Assembly: GCA_948146395.1 (NCBI GenBank)
Contig: OX411556.1
Span: 4,005,083 to 4,069,082, forward strand
Reading direction: 5' to 3'
Source of the DNA: Fragum whitleyi
Taxonomy: Eukaryota > Mollusca > Bivalvia > Cardiida > Cardiidae
Length of the DNA stretch: 64,000 bases
The notes beneath the pieces are model-generated. The model was given only the letters and a program-made list of their open reading frames with translations, was not told where the DNA came from and made no database searches. Below, piece by piece: positions 12,501 to 24,182 of this stretch (the stretch's first letter is position 1; each line of letters starts with the position of its first letter). A program made the position numbers and the translations under genes.

Positions 12501-15500
12501 TCGACATATTGTTTTTACAGAACCACATTATTTTCTAAAATAAAAAGAGTATGTTTAAATATATCAACGTGTATTCTGGGCACAACAATGCTTCCTTTTG
12601 ATATAATTAGGCAATGCATTGACCAGTCAACGTTACGTTTAGACTTAATCACACTTCAATTCGACATGAAAGCATACTGTAGAGACAAGTGACACGATGT
12701 TTGGCCGTGAGTACACTTCCTTTTAACAAAATAAGTTAATGCATAGAAAAATCAACACATTATTTGAACAAAACCAAGCCTACTGTTCGCATGATAACTC
12801 GATTTTACCCAAGTTAACACATTTCTTTAACATAATGACACTACCTCTGGACATAATAAGCCCATGTTCTGACATGTCAACATATTGTTTTGACAGAACA
12901 ACATTTCCATCTTATATAATAAGACCATGTTTGAATATAGCATTGCGTTATTTGGGCATAACAATGCTTTCTTTTGACATACTAAACAAATTCATTGACC
13001 AGTTAACGCTACGTTTTGACAAAATGACACTACAATTCGACATGATAACATACTGCATAGACAAGTCAACACGATATTTGGGCATGACTACACTTCCTTT
13101 GAAAAGAATAAGATAAAACGTTGACAAATAAACGTAATATTTTAACATAATAAATCCTTCTCTTAAGTTGATAACTCGGTTTTACACAAGAGAACACATT
13201 TCTCGAACATAATGACATTATCTTTAGACAAAATGAGCCCATGCTCTTACAAGTCAACATATTGTTTTGACAGAACCACATTACCCTCGATCATAATAAG
13301 ATCATTTTTGAATATGGCATTGTGTTATTTAGACATAGCAATGCTTCCTTTTGACATACTAACGTAATGCATTAACCAGTCAACACTACGTTTTGACTTA
13401 ATCACACAACAATTCGACATGATAACATACTGTATAGACAAGTCAACACGATATTTGGGCATGACCACACTTCTTTTGAACAAAATAAGATAAAACGTAG
13501 ACAAATTCACGCTATTTTTGAACAAAATCAATTTAACTATTTGCATAATAACTCGTTTTTACACAAGTTAGCACATTTCTTGAACATAATGACACTACAT
13601 TTGGACATAATAAGCCCATGTTCTTACAAGTCAACATATTGTTTTGACAACACCACATTACCCTCTAACATAATAAGACCATGTTTGAATATAGCATTGT
13701 GTTATTTGGACATATCAATGCTTCCTTTTGACATACTAACGTAATGCATTAACCAGTCACCATAATATGATGGTGCTATGGCAAGCCATCACATTATTTA
13801 GATGTAATTACACTACGTTTTCAAATAACAATGTAATTCTTAGACAAGTCAACAACATGCTTTGACTTAACGACACCACCATTTGACACAATCAGATTAT
13901 GTTAAGACAGGTCAGCACAAAATGTTGCCATAGTCAACGTACCTTTTGGGATGATAAGTTTTCGTTTAGACAAGTCAATTCTCATATTGCATATAAGCAG
14001 ACTTCCTTTTGACATTATTTCATATAGGTCGGACAAATCAACACTACATTTGAGTATAATTACACTTGATTTAGACATTTTAATACAGATAATGGGCATA
14101 TTAACACTACTGTTCAAAACATATGACAGCTGTGGCGTTCCATAGTCATACGTTCATAGATTTCCTGTTTGACTCGAAGATGTGTCTCTTGAACGGGCGT
14201 TTCAGCAAAGACAAAAATAATTTCACATCGGTTTCTACAAGGGGAAAATCAGTCGTTGATTTTATATGTGTTCCCCATGATTGTTTTAAATCATGTGAAA
14301 ATTTCGAAGTTATTTCCCCTACATCAATAATCGATCAGTTTAATCTTCAATCGCTTGTAGGAGATCGAAGCAGGGTACCAGATCACTACGTTCTCAAATT
14401 TGTGTATAAATATAAAACCGTTATCTCCGATGATGATTTTTTAATACCTGATACATTACAAGAACAGTATAATACGAAGTTCTACAAATTAAAAAGAATT
14501 CCCGACGACTTCTTGCGCTCAGACGTGGCCAAAAGAGCATTTACAAACTTGATAAGAACTATTGAACTAAGCCGAGAAAATCAAAACAGCGTAAACAATA
14601 TTTACGAACAATTTTGCAATGAATTAATTAACAAAATGAATAAAAGTATTCCGTCCTTTGACTGTTCAAAGAAGACACGCAAACATTATAGGGTATTTAA
14701 ACCCTACTGGGATGATACTATCGAACAATTATGGCAAGCTTTACGTAAAGCCGAGCGCGAATTTGTGAATTTTCGCGGTGAAAGACGTTCGCGTATGCAA
14801 CTTCGAGGTAAATATACCGATGCTAGAAACTTGTTCGATAAGCAATTACGTTATGCGGAACGTCAATATAGACGGTCATTATCTATTGATATTGGAAATA
14901 CGTGCACAGACAATCCTAAAGCATTTTGGGATCATATAAAAAACCTGGGACCGAAGCGTAAATGTTCTATTCCTTTAGAAGTTTACGACGATGATAGAAA
15001 TGTGATAACAAATAATGAATTTGTTTTTAAAAAATGGGCAAATGACTTTGAATCTTTGTTTAATTGCCCAAGTAATATCGAAAATTTCGATAATGAATTT
15101 TATGAAGAAGTCTTGATCAATAAACGTTTTATGGAAGATCAAATGTTAGACCCCTCATTTGAGGAAAACCGATGTCTTAACACTTCATTTGTAAGGTTTG
15201 AAATTGAAAAAGTTGTGAAAAGTGCCAAAAACGGGAAAAGCTCTGGGATAGACAGAATACCATACGAAGTGTTGAAATATCCAATAATCATTGACCTACT
15301 ACATTCACTCTTTAATTTTTGTTTTGATACTGGCCTCATACCTAGTGTGTGGCGAAAAGCTATGAATTCTCCAATTCCAAAGGATGTTACGAAAGATAAG
15401 CGTGTTCCTTTAAATTTTAGAAGTATAAGTTTGTTATCTGTCGTTAGTAAATTGTATTCTGCGGTACTTAATAACAGATTAAAATCATATCTTGAAGAGC

Positions 15501-17107
15501 AAGATTTATTGTGTGATGAACAGAACGGTTTTCGTTCAAAAAGGTCATGTGAAGATCATGTATATACTGCATGTACTGTTATAAGAAATAGACTTTTAAA
15601 GAAACAGGATACGTTTGGGGCATTCATAGATTTACAAAAGGCTTTTGATTTCATAAATAGAGATGTTCTTTTATATAAATTGTTGTCAAATAATATAAAT
15701 GGAAAATTTTATAATGCAATTAAGGCAGTTTTGTCTGATACATCATCGTGCGTTAAATTAAATGGAATGTTAACGGACTGGTTCCCGACACTTTCGGGCG
15801 TGAGACAAGGTGACAGTGGATCTCCGACAGTCTTTGCCTACTTTATAAATGACCTCGCTGAAGGGTTAAAGGAACTGAAAAAAGGGATAAAATATGGTAA
15901 TGACAATTTATGTTGCTTATTATATGCAGATGATTATTTATTGTTATCGGAGAATGAACAAAATTTACAAGATATGTTAAATTTTGTGAATGCCTGGTGT
16001 CGTAAGTGGAGACTAATTATAAATGATACAAAGTCAAATGTTGTTCATTTTAGAAATAAAGGCAAGAAATGTAGTGACTTTGGTTTCAAACTGGGAGATT
16101 CCGATTTGTTGTATACGTCAACCTATAAATATTTAGGCATACATTTACATGAACATTTAGATTTTGCTAATACTGCTGATATACTGGCCAAGTCAGGGGG
16201 TAGGGCCTTGGGTGCTATAATATCTAAATTCCGGAGTTATAAAGATGTGGGACTTAAAACTTACACAAAAATGTATTATTCCTGTGTGGTACCCGTCTTA
16301 GATTATTGTTCGGCCATATGGGGATTCAAAAGTTTTAATAAGATTGATATGGCCCAAAATAGGGCAATCCGGTATTATATGGGTGTGCATAGATTTTCAC
16401 CATTGCTGGCTATAAATGGGGATATGGGATGGATATCAACTCAACATAGACGTTGGGTAAATATGTTAAAATTCTGGAATCATCTTGTAAATATGGATGA
16501 TAATAGAATGACAAAGAAAATGTTTTTGTATGATTACAGTTGTAATGGGAATACTTGGTGCTCTGAGATAAAAACTATTTTACAGAAAATCCAAATGTTA
16601 AATCACTATGAACAAAAATTGACCGTTAACTTAAAACACTGTGAAGAATCATTGTTAATTTCATATGAGTCAAAGTGGCTTGACGATATTAGAAATGTTG
16701 CCAAATTACGAACATATGTTGAATTTAAAGATCAATTTATGATCGAAAATTATCTATTTTCGTCTGTTACTAAGACTGAAAGATCCCATCTCGCACAATT
16801 TAGAATTGGTATTTTACCTTTAAGGTTAGAAACAGGAAGATACACTGGATTAAATATTAATGAAAGATTGTGTGTTTTCTGTGACGACCATGCTATAGAG
16901 GATGAAATCCATTTTCTTTTGAATTGCTCCAAATATGCCGACTTGAGAGAAAAACTAATACAAAAATGTAGGGAAACAAATCTAGAATTTGACCAGTTAT
17001 CCCTCTTACAAAAATTAGTGTACAGTATTAAACATCACTATGTATATGTTGCAAAGTTTTTAGTCGCTGCAATGAATAGAAGAAGAATGAATCTATATAA
17101 ATCTTAG
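9557..17107 (+). pseudogene. LINE ORF2 (AP endonuclease and reverse transcriptase), split by a 4-kb insertion
   Basis: Two blocks, 9557-10136 and 14151-17107, join into one open frame of about 1178 residues if the foldback and one duplication copy are removed. The N-terminal block has endonuclease-type motifs (SHLNVAGW; ICISETHL with the catalytic-type Glu; FVCGDTNSR). The second block continues the endonuclease (TFIDFLFDSKMCLLNGRF), then the reverse transcriptase: FIDLQKAFD, SGVRQGDSGSP and the active-site YADD at 15923-15934. A C-terminal zinc-type cluster (CVFCDD...HFLLNC) lies near 16870-16930. The enzyme would nick DNA and prime cDNA synthesis there. No ATG precedes the first endonuclease motif: the frame directly follows the ORF1 stop, so expression would need readthrough or reinitiation. 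The insertion inactivates this copy. Confidence 0.85.
10137..14144. mobile_element. foldback transposon with inverted higher-order satellite arms
   Basis: The ends are inverted repeats with one mismatch in the first 20 bases (left starts tatggaatgccacagctgtc; right ends gacagctgtggcgttccata). A perfect 6-bp duplication, gtcata, flanks it at 10131-10136 and 14145-14150. The left arm (to about 12380) is a degenerate array of about 48-bp subunits grouped in an about 375-bp higher-order unit; 'gttatcatgtcgaattgtag' or close variants recur near 10825, 11205, 11571, 11950 and 12330. The right arm is the reverse complement of the same array with fewer units (near 12655, 13030, 13405). Repeated short open frames (VDLS, VIMS, KGSVVMPK) follow from the array and are not evidence of a protein. 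No transposase is visible, so it is presumably moved in trans. Confidence 0.85.
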
Positions 17108-17295
17108 GGAAAAATATATGTATATGTGTGTATGTATATGTGTATGTGTGTGCATATATGTGTATGTGTTTGTATATGCATATGTGTATTTGGGTATGTA
17201 TGTGTGTGTATATATACATATGTATATGCGTGTATGTATTTATGTATGTATGTGTATGTATGTATGTGTAAATGTATATGTATAAATGTAAATTT
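17108..17295 (+). repeat. TATG/TGTA microsatellite in the LINE 3' UTR
   Basis: Imperfect run of tatg, tgtg and tata words directly after the ORF2 stop. The Ile/His/Tyr-rich and Cys/Val-rich frames across it are artefacts of the repeat. Confidence 0.8.
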
Positions 17296-17655
17296 TAAAC
17301 TAGACATTCTACATTAGTTTTCTGCTTAAACTTGAACCAATCATATTAGGCATTGCTTGGCTTATGACCTTTTTATTTCATATATGAAGGGTTCAGTGTA
17401 GGACTGTAATAAGTGTTTTTATAATATATGGACACTTTGGGCAGTCTTGCACGGAACCATCGATATTTATCTGATTATGCTTAAACCACTACAAGTTATA
17501 TGCATTCTGACTGTTCAGATCTTTGACAGTCATTTATATCTGTATTCTTTCACGTATTTCCATTTCCTCACTGAAACATGTGCGTGCATGTGGGTTGTTA
17601 CCAGTATTTTGTAATAATTATTGTTAACAATCAGTATGCATGTATATGGTTTAAG

Positions 17656-18922
17656 AACAAGAGCTGTCGGAGGACAGCGAAGCTCGACTATTCCTAGTGC
17701 TGGATAGTAACAGCAAATCAAAGATACAACTAACATAAAACAGTTGCACATAAAAACATAACCAAGATTTTTAAGGCCGGATAGGGTTAAAATTCAACTA
17801 AATTAAATATCAGAGTAATGAATCTTTTTCTGAGGGCTAATATTATGGTCAAAAAGCATGTGTAAAGTTTCCAAGCAAAAGCTGTAGTAGAAATCGAGAT
17901 ATTACAGAAATACAACATTTGCACGTAAAAACTTAACCAAGAATTTCTAAGTCCATAAAGGGTTCAAAATCCACTAAATTCTATACCAGAGAATGGAATC
18001 TTTATTAAGAGGCTGTTGTTATGATCATTGAAGCATGTGCAAAGTTTGAAAGCAATAGCTTTAATAGAATTAGAGATATAACTGATGTACAACATTTGCA
18101 CGTAAAAACTTAACCAAGAATTTCTGAGTCTGAAAAAAATTTAAAATTCCACTAAATTCAATATCAGAGTAATAAATCTTTGTCAAGAGGCTGATGTAAT
18201 GGTAACAGAAGCATGTGTAGAGTTTCCGAGCAAAAGCCTATGTAGAAATAGAGCTATGACTGATGTACAACATTTGCACGTAAAAACTTAACCAAGATTT
18301 CTAAGTCCGAAAAGGGTTAAAATTCCACATAATTCAAAATCAGAGAATTGAATCTTTGTCTTGATGCCGATATTATGGTCACAGAAGCATGTGCAAAGTT
18401 GCAAAGCAATAGCTTTAGTAGAAATAGAAATATTACAGAAATACAACATTTGCATGTAAAAACTTAACCAAGATTTTCTAAGTCAGAAAAGGGTTAAAAT
18501 TCCACTAAATTCAATATCAGAGTAAAGAATCTTTGTCAAGGGGCTGATATTATGGTCACAGAAGCATGTGTAAAGTTGCAAAGCAATTGCTTTTATAGAA
18601 ACAGAAATATTACAGATAAACAACATTTGCACGTAAAAACTTAACCAAGATTTATAAGTCCGAAAAGGGTCAAAATTCCACTAAATTCAATATCAGAGTA
18701 ATGAATCTTTGTCCAGATGCTGATATCATGGTCACAGAAGCATGTGCAAAGTTTCAAAGCAATAGCTTTAATAGAAACAGAGATTTTAAACACTTGCACC
18801 TAAAAACTTAACCAAAGCATTACGCCGACGCCGACGCCGACGCAGACGCCGACGCCGACGCCGACGCCGACGCCCGGGTGACTGGAATAGCCCCCCTATT
18901 CTTCGAATAGTCGAGCTAAAAA
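17656..18922 (+). mobile_element. pearl-like element inserted in the LINE 3' UTR
   Basis: Starts 'aacaagagctgtcggagg' with an inner hairpin (ctgtcggaggacag) and 'gctcgactattc'. About six core repeats follow ('aacatttgcacgtaaaaact', 'taaccaagat', 'agaagcatgtg'), then a (GCCGAC)n tract at 18823-18872. It ends 'cccctattcttcgaatagtcgagctaaaa', whose gaatagtcgagc is complementary to the 5' gctcgactattc. LINE 3' UTR sequence resumes afterwards. Confidence 0.75.
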
Positions 18923-19080
18923 AGAATTGCATGTGTATGTTCAAAAATATCTATTTCCTGTTGTATATATGTATATGTTTTCAAATTTAAGTGACTTATA
19001 GGCCCAACGTGGCCGGGTGTTATTTAAACATTTTTGTAAATGTATATAGAATATGTAAAACACAATGTCACTATAATAAA

Positions 19081-19109
19081 ATTTACTTACTTACTTACTT
19101 ACTTACTTA
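19081..19109 (+). repeat. (ACTT)n tail at the LINE 3' end
   Basis: Seven tandem 'actt' units follow 'cactataataaaattt'. A short tandem tail of this sort marks the 3' end of many non-LTR elements, so it is taken as the LINE terminus. Confidence 0.65.
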
Positions 19110-19237
19110 AACATAAAACACTTTTAAATGCCCCTGAAACCGCAGTCTTTTGAAAGTTTGACTTTGTTATAGAGGATAGTGAATGAGTGGTCATGTAATA
19201 CCGATTTTATTAATCGAGTCATCTATAAACAGATAAA

Positions 19238-19535
19238 AACGATTGATTGATTGATTGAATGGAGTTTAACGCCGCTTTCAACATTATTTCAGTTATATCG
19301 CGGCAGCTGGAGCACCTAACAATGGATTCCTGGTATTTCTCTCACCAGTACAACCACCACATTCTTTCCTAGCCTCCAGCCGCTATCCCACATAGGTCTA
19401 TGATTATCAACCCATTGGTGAGAGACAAATAGTCGGAAAGAATGAGTGCCGCCGTCGGGGATCGAACCCGCGAACTCTAGATTGACAGTCCGACGGATTA
19501 AAACGAGGCTGCGCCGAGTTTTTATCTATTAAAGA
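19238..19535 (-). mobile_element. SINE-A, near full length
   Basis: On the minus strand a tRNA-like head comes first (B-box-like gggttcgatcc, from 'ggggatcgaacccgcg' at 19457). The body follows (cagccgcgatataactg, gaaataccaggaatcc), with a 3' tail of 'caatcaatcaatcaatcg'. It is the clearest guide to the family together with 50830-51118. Confidence 0.75.
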
Positions 19536-19849
19536 TGACAAATTTAATAAATTCTGTATTTCATGAGCACAAAGTTATATTCTATTATAATATGACCCTA
19601 TTTTTTACGAAAAATCGGCAAAATTCTTGAAATTTAACATTTCAATTTTCAGCGAAACGCCATTCAAATCTGACATCACAATATATAGAATGTGATGTCA
19701 TTTTTGCGTTTACAAAATAACATTTCTTTTCGCCATAAGCTCATTTGCATAGTTATTCCACTAGTGTAATAACACCTGTGTAATATCAAAAATATACAAC
19801 AGGTTTATTTCACTCCCGCGACATATGTCATATTATAAAAATTTATATT

Positions 19850-20075
19850 GACCTTGTCAGTTGACCTTGACCTTCAAAATTGCAGTCATGAAAAGATTCT
19901 TTATACCAAAATTGATGTTTGCATTGTAACATAAACAGTATTGAAGATATGGGAAATTGTTTAGTTCAGCTTGTTTTCATGTAAAGTTTCGCAGACTTAA
20001 ACAGACAGATGGACAAACAGACAGATGGACACAGATAAAATAATATGCCCACAATCAATGCAGCAGCATAAAAAA
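19850..20075 (+). mobile_element. 3' part of a pearl-like element related to 294-597
   Basis: Contains 'gaccttgtcagttgaccttgacctt', a degenerate CAGACAGATGGA microsatellite (19996-20030) and 'aatatgcccacaatc...gcagcagcataaaaa'. The terminal hairpin is degraded, so this copy is older. Confidence 0.55.
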
Positions 20076-20280
20076 ATTATGCTGAACACAGATTCTTTTT
20101 TACTAAGAATAGCATGAAAGCAGATGTATTCAAGAGAGATAACTCATGAATACACATTAAACATGCTTGACTGTTTTATGTCCCTCGTGAAAGACTTGAA
20201 TCAATCCAAATCTAGGGAAGAAATTTTGGGGAGCAAGGAAAAGCAACGGCAAGGAAACACTTGTTACATGTACATTGAAT

Positions 20281-20490
20281 GTTTGAGTCTGAATGAGTTG
20301 GATTTAACACCATTTTTAACATTATTTAAGTCACAATGTGACAGCTAGATCAGCTAACCATTGACTTTCAGTATTTCTCACATTGGTAGTTGAAGTTTCA
20401 ACTTAATTCTCTTTGAGCCTCATCCTGCTCATTCTATTTAGGTTTGAGATTATTCATTCATTGATGAAAAGAACATAATTATCTGAAAGG
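20281..20490 (-). mobile_element. SINE-A relic
   Basis: Faint match to the family order: 'ttggatttaacaccattttt', 'agctaaccattgactttcagtatttctcac', 'gtttgagattattcattcattgatgaaaag'. Heavily diverged. Confidence 0.45.
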
Positions 20491-20694
20491 ATATTTGCCA
20501 TGGTAATGGATCCAAGCTAATCAACATCAAGATTGTCAGTTCATTAAATCTTTTCCATGCTAATCTAACTGTACCACTAAAGGTTTAGGTTTTTTTAGTT
20601 TGCTTGTGTAATAATACATGTACTACTTTATGTCAAATAAGCAAGTCAAACATGTGCTAAAACCAAAATATAAACATACAGGTGTATCATTCGA

Positions 20695-20770
20695 GGCATC
20701 ACTCGGCCATTCCGTAAACTGTAACAGACCTCGTATATATATTAGGTGGATGGGTATGTAACAAAATTGT
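20695..20770. repeat. dispersed repeat with 'catcactcggccattccg'
   Basis: 'catcactcggccattccgtaaactg' plus 'ggatgggtatgtaa' recurs inverted at about 47105-47190 and, as a diverged pair, at about 46775-46890. It looks like the end of an unclassified transposon family and directly precedes the pearl-like element at 20852. Confidence 0.5.
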
Positions 20771-20851
20771 GCATTTTGTTAGGCAGACACAGGGCAAGAA
20801 AAACTAGTGCAGAAACACTTGGCGCTATCTTCAGATTTATTTTTAACATTA

Positions 20852-22162
20852 AACAAGTGCATGTAGTATTGCGATGCAATACAGGAGTCCCCCACCGGAT
20901 AACAAAAATCCTTTCTTATAATATATCTCCTACTTACTAGATCTATAACTGTATACAAAATTTGAAGTTGCTAGCAAATTAGGTTTTGAACAAAATGTCC
21001 CAAACTAAAATACAAGAGTAAAAACAACCAATGGCAAAACTCCAAAAGTGGGGGGAGAAGAATGATTCTTGTACATGCCACTTGTCCTCAATGAGATCTA
21101 TTCGTGTACAAAGTTTGAAGTTGCTAGCACTGATGGCTCAGGAGATATGGTCCCGACAAAAATGTCAGGATAAAAAACAACAACGGACAATAACTAAAAT
21201 AGTGAATGTGGCAGAGTAACAGTTCTTGTGCATTACACTTCTTCTCGGTGAGATCTACCAGTGTACAAAGTTTGAAGTTGCTCGGGCTTATGGTTTAGGA
21301 GATAAGTACGGGACAAAAATGTAAGGATAGAAACATCAAAGGGCAATAACTCAAAAAGTGGACATGGCAGAGTGACAGTTCTTGTACATGACACTTGTCC
21401 TCAATGAGATCTATACGTGTACAAAGTTTAAAGTTGCTAGCACTTATAGTTTAGGAGATATGATCCGGACAAGAATGTAAGACTAAAGGCAACAAAGGGC
21501 AATAGCTCAAAAAGTGGACATGGCAGAGTAACAGTTCTTGTACATGACACTTGTCCTGATTAAGATCTATCAGTGTACAAAGTTTGAAGTTGCTAGCACT
21601 TATGGTTTAGGAGATATGATCCGGACAAAAATGTAAGGGTAAAAACAACAAAGGGCAATAACTCAAAAAGTGGGCGTGGCAGAATGACAGTTTTTGAACA
21701 TGAAGTTGCTAGCACTTATATTTTAGGAGATATGATCCGGACAAGAATGTAAGGCTAAAAACCACAAAGGGCAATAACTCAAAAAGTGGGTGTGGCAGAG
21801 TTATGGATCTTAAACATGACACTTCTCCTGAATTAGATCTATAAGTGTACAAAGTTTGAAGTTGCTAGCACACATAGTTTAGGAGATAAGTTCCGGACAA
21901 GAATGTAAGGATAAAAACAACAAAGGGCAATAACTCAAAAAGTGTGCGTGGCAGAGTAACGGTTCTTGAACATGAGACTTCTCCTCAATGAGATCTATAA
22001 GTGTACAAAGTTTGAAGTTGCTAGCACATATGGTTTAGAAGATATAGCCCGGACAAAAGTGTGACAGACAGACGGACAGAGGGACAGACAGACGGACGGA
22101 CAGACAGACGGAATCGAGCAAACCTATAGTCCCCCAACCACTAACCGGTGGGGACTAATAAT
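20852..22162 (+). mobile_element. pearl-like element, about 7 core repeats
   Basis: Starts 'aacaagtgcatgtagtattg' with a 5' hairpin (gtattgcgatgcaatac), then 'gagtcccccaccgg'. About seven units of roughly 155 bp follow ('gggcaataactcaaaaagtg', 'gtgtacaaagtttgaagttg', 'aggagatatgatccggac'), and one unit near 21700 is shortened. Then come a GACAGACGGA microsatellite (22063-22110) and the terminal hairpin 'agtcccccaacca...ccggtggggact'. It is the same family as 40871-42367. Confidence 0.85.
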
Positions 22163-22166
22163 GGCT

Positions 22167-22400
22167 GAAAAATCTTAATTTTTGAGAATGACGAATCATT
22201 CTCGAAAATTAAGATTTTAGTCGTTATTTAAGGATCTAAAGATATTTATAAAGGATTAGATGGTTTAACGTTAGTGTATTAAACGAGTAGCGTTGGCTAT
22301 GTTGAATGTTTTCACTCAAAGTTTGACCTTGACCTTGACGAGTATCATTGAGATCTCTATTATCATTCCAAATATGACCATTGTTTCTTAAATATCCTTG
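22167..22400. repeat. hairpin and element fragments after the pearl-like copy
   Basis: A near-perfect hairpin at 22168-22218 (aaatcttaatttttgagaatga / tcattctcgaaaattaagattt) is followed by a MITE-B-like piece ('aaacgagtagcgttggc...gttttcactcaaag') and a 'gaccttgaccttgacgagtatcattgagatct' fragment related to 294-597. Confidence 0.5.
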
Positions 22401-23044
22401 AAGTAATTGCATTGTTAATTTTTCTTCTTCTTTTTTCCCTTAAGAATTGCGCACCCAGCAACCAGATAATAGTCAAACACTTTGTCTTCAATCTTATCGT
22501 TAAAGGGGGATAAAAAGCAGGTTTTTACCCTAGACAGGAATGCAGAGGGACAACAGTGTCCATATTTTCCACATTTTCAGGGGGGTCCTGTTTTCACATT
22601 ATGTGTCAGGGCTTGTGTTTGACCCTACAACTAAAATAGATGACCCAAAATAGATGTGATTCTCTATTGACCCTCAAAAATTTAAGGCCGGGAGTCATTT
22701 TGGCCTCTGAAATTTCCATATTGGTGCAACCTATGCAAGATTATTTAAATCAATTGTGTTTTTTTCATGTTGATGATATAAAGGATCTATATAATTGAGT
22801 CAACATAAACTTGTAGGAAGTGCTGAAAGACACTGTTGTTTTGTTCATTTCATTAATAAAGGTCATTTTAAACTGTTAAACTGATAAACTCATTTGGTCG
22901 CCTTCAAAACCAGTTCTGGCCCTTCAAAACTATATCTTTAAGGGGTCAAACACTCCCGAATTTGAAAAGCTATTAAAAGCCCCGTGGGTCACAACAAAAC
23001 TATTTAATAGAGTATAATTGTTCGTTTCAGTGCAATATCAATTT
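22401..23044. other. intergenic, nothing recognisable
   Basis: No exon-like frame. 'tcagggcttgtgtttgaccct' at about 22607 recurs near 26713, suggesting another old dispersed repeat. Confidence 0.4.
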
Positions 23045-23345
23045 ATATTTGAGTGAACAGCAAAAGATATATTTACATGATCGCCAAAACAGGAAGTGAA
23101 AATATAGCTTTTGTTGTTCACAAAATAAAATATTAATAGATCTTACTTGGGAAAAAAATTCTATTACTTTAATGCTAAAAAGGAACAAACTGTGAAAAAT
23201 TTGGGACAAATTTACTAAGTGCTCATGTGATTGCTATGCAACGTCATCTTGATGTCATTGAAATTTTGTTTTTTGGGCTTCACTCAGATTGTGTCAAATA
23301 GGATGAAATGAAGCGAAGCAGGGAATAGTTTTTCAAAAATTTCAC
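23045..23345. repeat. old dispersed repeat, copy 2 of 2
   Basis: Matches 2450-2760 in order and sequence ('gtgaaaatatagcttttgttgttcac', 'gtgattgctatgcaacgtcat'). It sits just downstream, on the minus strand, of the exon candidate at 23427-23538. Confidence 0.55.
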
Positions 23346-23426
23346 TGTTTTGGCTTTAAGATAATCTATTGTTATTTCTCAAAAAAACACTGAATGGTAT
23401 TTAAGAAAACAGTCTATTGTACTCAC

Positions 23427-23538
23427 AGACTGGAGATATTTCAACTCTGACTGACATTTCCTCTCTAACTTCTGTGCTCCATTTATATGAATCAGTGACT
23501 TACATTTGTCTATAGCAGACTCAGCATACGTAAGGTAC
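23427..23538 (-). CDS. likely internal exon of an unidentified minus-strand gene
   Basis: On the minus strand a canonical acceptor (cttattttacag) is followed by a 112-base fully open block and a strong donor (gtgagt). Translation after one leading base gives 37 residues, beginning YLTYAESAIDKCKSLIHING and ending ERKCQSELKYLQS. It is an amphipathic, Lys/Glu/Leu-rich helix with natural composition, unlike the repeat-derived frames around it. It starts with the last base of a split codon and ends in phase 0. I do not recognise the protein. It may belong with the candidates at 28131 and 2918, but the phases do not join directly. Confidence 0.45.
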
Positions 23539-23554
23539 CTGTAAAATAAGATTT

Positions 23555-23840
23555 GTTTGTGTGTTTGAATGGGGTTTTACACTGCTTTTAACAATCTTTT
23601 AGTCATATTGCAGCTACTAGAGCACCTAACAATAGGTTTCCTGGTATTTCTCACACCAGGTCTACCATAACATCCTTTCCTCAGCTGCTATCCCACGTAG
23701 GTCTATGATTATTGACCTGTTGGTGGGAGACAAATAGTCAGAACGGATGAGTGTAATAGTCTGGGATCAAAGTCAAACACAGGAACTCTAGACTGATGGT
23801 ATGACACACTACCAACTGCAATAAGACGATAAAAAGCGAT
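23555..23840 (-). mobile_element. SINE-A, near full length, diverged
   Basis: 'tttgaatggggttttacac', 'gcacctaacaataggtttcctggtatttc', 'gctatcccacgtaggtctatgattatt' and a degraded tRNA-like end 'gggatcaaagtcaaacacagg'. Confidence 0.65.
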
Positions 23841-23925
23841 AAAATCTGGGAACTCCATAAATTCACATTTATATAGAGAGTGTCAACTCAATGTCAAGAA
23901 GGTCACATTTCAATTCATATCTTAA

Positions 23926-24164
23926 CCCTTGTCATGCTGAATAAATTTTGCCTAAAAATTGTCATCAAAATGAAAGGGCAAAAAGCACTGAAAGTACCAA
24001 CTGTAGGTAATTTTTCATTTGAAAAACTAAATCTATTGACAATTCTGGTTTGAAAGTGAGGGACAGTTGGCGTAGAGTAACATCAGACTGCACATTTGTG
24101 CAGGCTGATGTTTGTCTATAGCTCCTGCCAAAGCAGGAATACACCGGGTTCAGCATGACAAGGG
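23926..24164. mobile_element. piggyBac-like MITE flanked by TTAA
   Basis: Inverted ends 'cccttgtcatgctgaa' and 'ttcagcatgacaaggg' are perfect over 16 bases. TTAA stands immediately left (23922-23925) and, after one extra T, right (24166-24169). CCC-ended termini with TTAA duplication are the mark of piggyBac elements. There is no internal coding capacity. Confidence 0.6.
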
Positions 24165-24182
24165 TTTAACCGAAAGGTTTTT

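Larger units (their letters stand above)
8740..19109 (+). mobile_element. nearly full-length non-LTR retrotransposon (LINE) with two later insertions
   Basis: Order on the plus strand: probable 5' UTR, ORF1 (8849-9556), ORF2 (from 9557, ending 17107), a TATG-rich 3' UTR, 'ctataataaaa' and an (ACTT)n tail at 19081-19109. Two younger elements interrupt it: a foldback element at 10137-14144 inside the endonuclease domain and a pearl-like element at 17656-18922 in the 3' UTR. Apart from the foldback and one UAA between the ORFs the frames are open, so the element is young. The 5' boundary is a guess, and no target duplication of the LINE itself was identified. The clade (CR1/L2/Jockey-like or other) is not assigned. 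Confidence 0.8.

Noticed and set aside
10128..14117. Many 60-125-residue frames with repeated VDLS, YVIMSN, KGSVVMPK words on both strands
   Set aside because: They are the same satellite unit translated. They appear on both arms and strands and have no start or splice context; no protein is claimed.
10137..14144. CRISPR-like regular repeat spacing
   Set aside because: The 'spacers' are themselves repeats of the same higher-order unit, the array is inverted, and the host is an animal genome.
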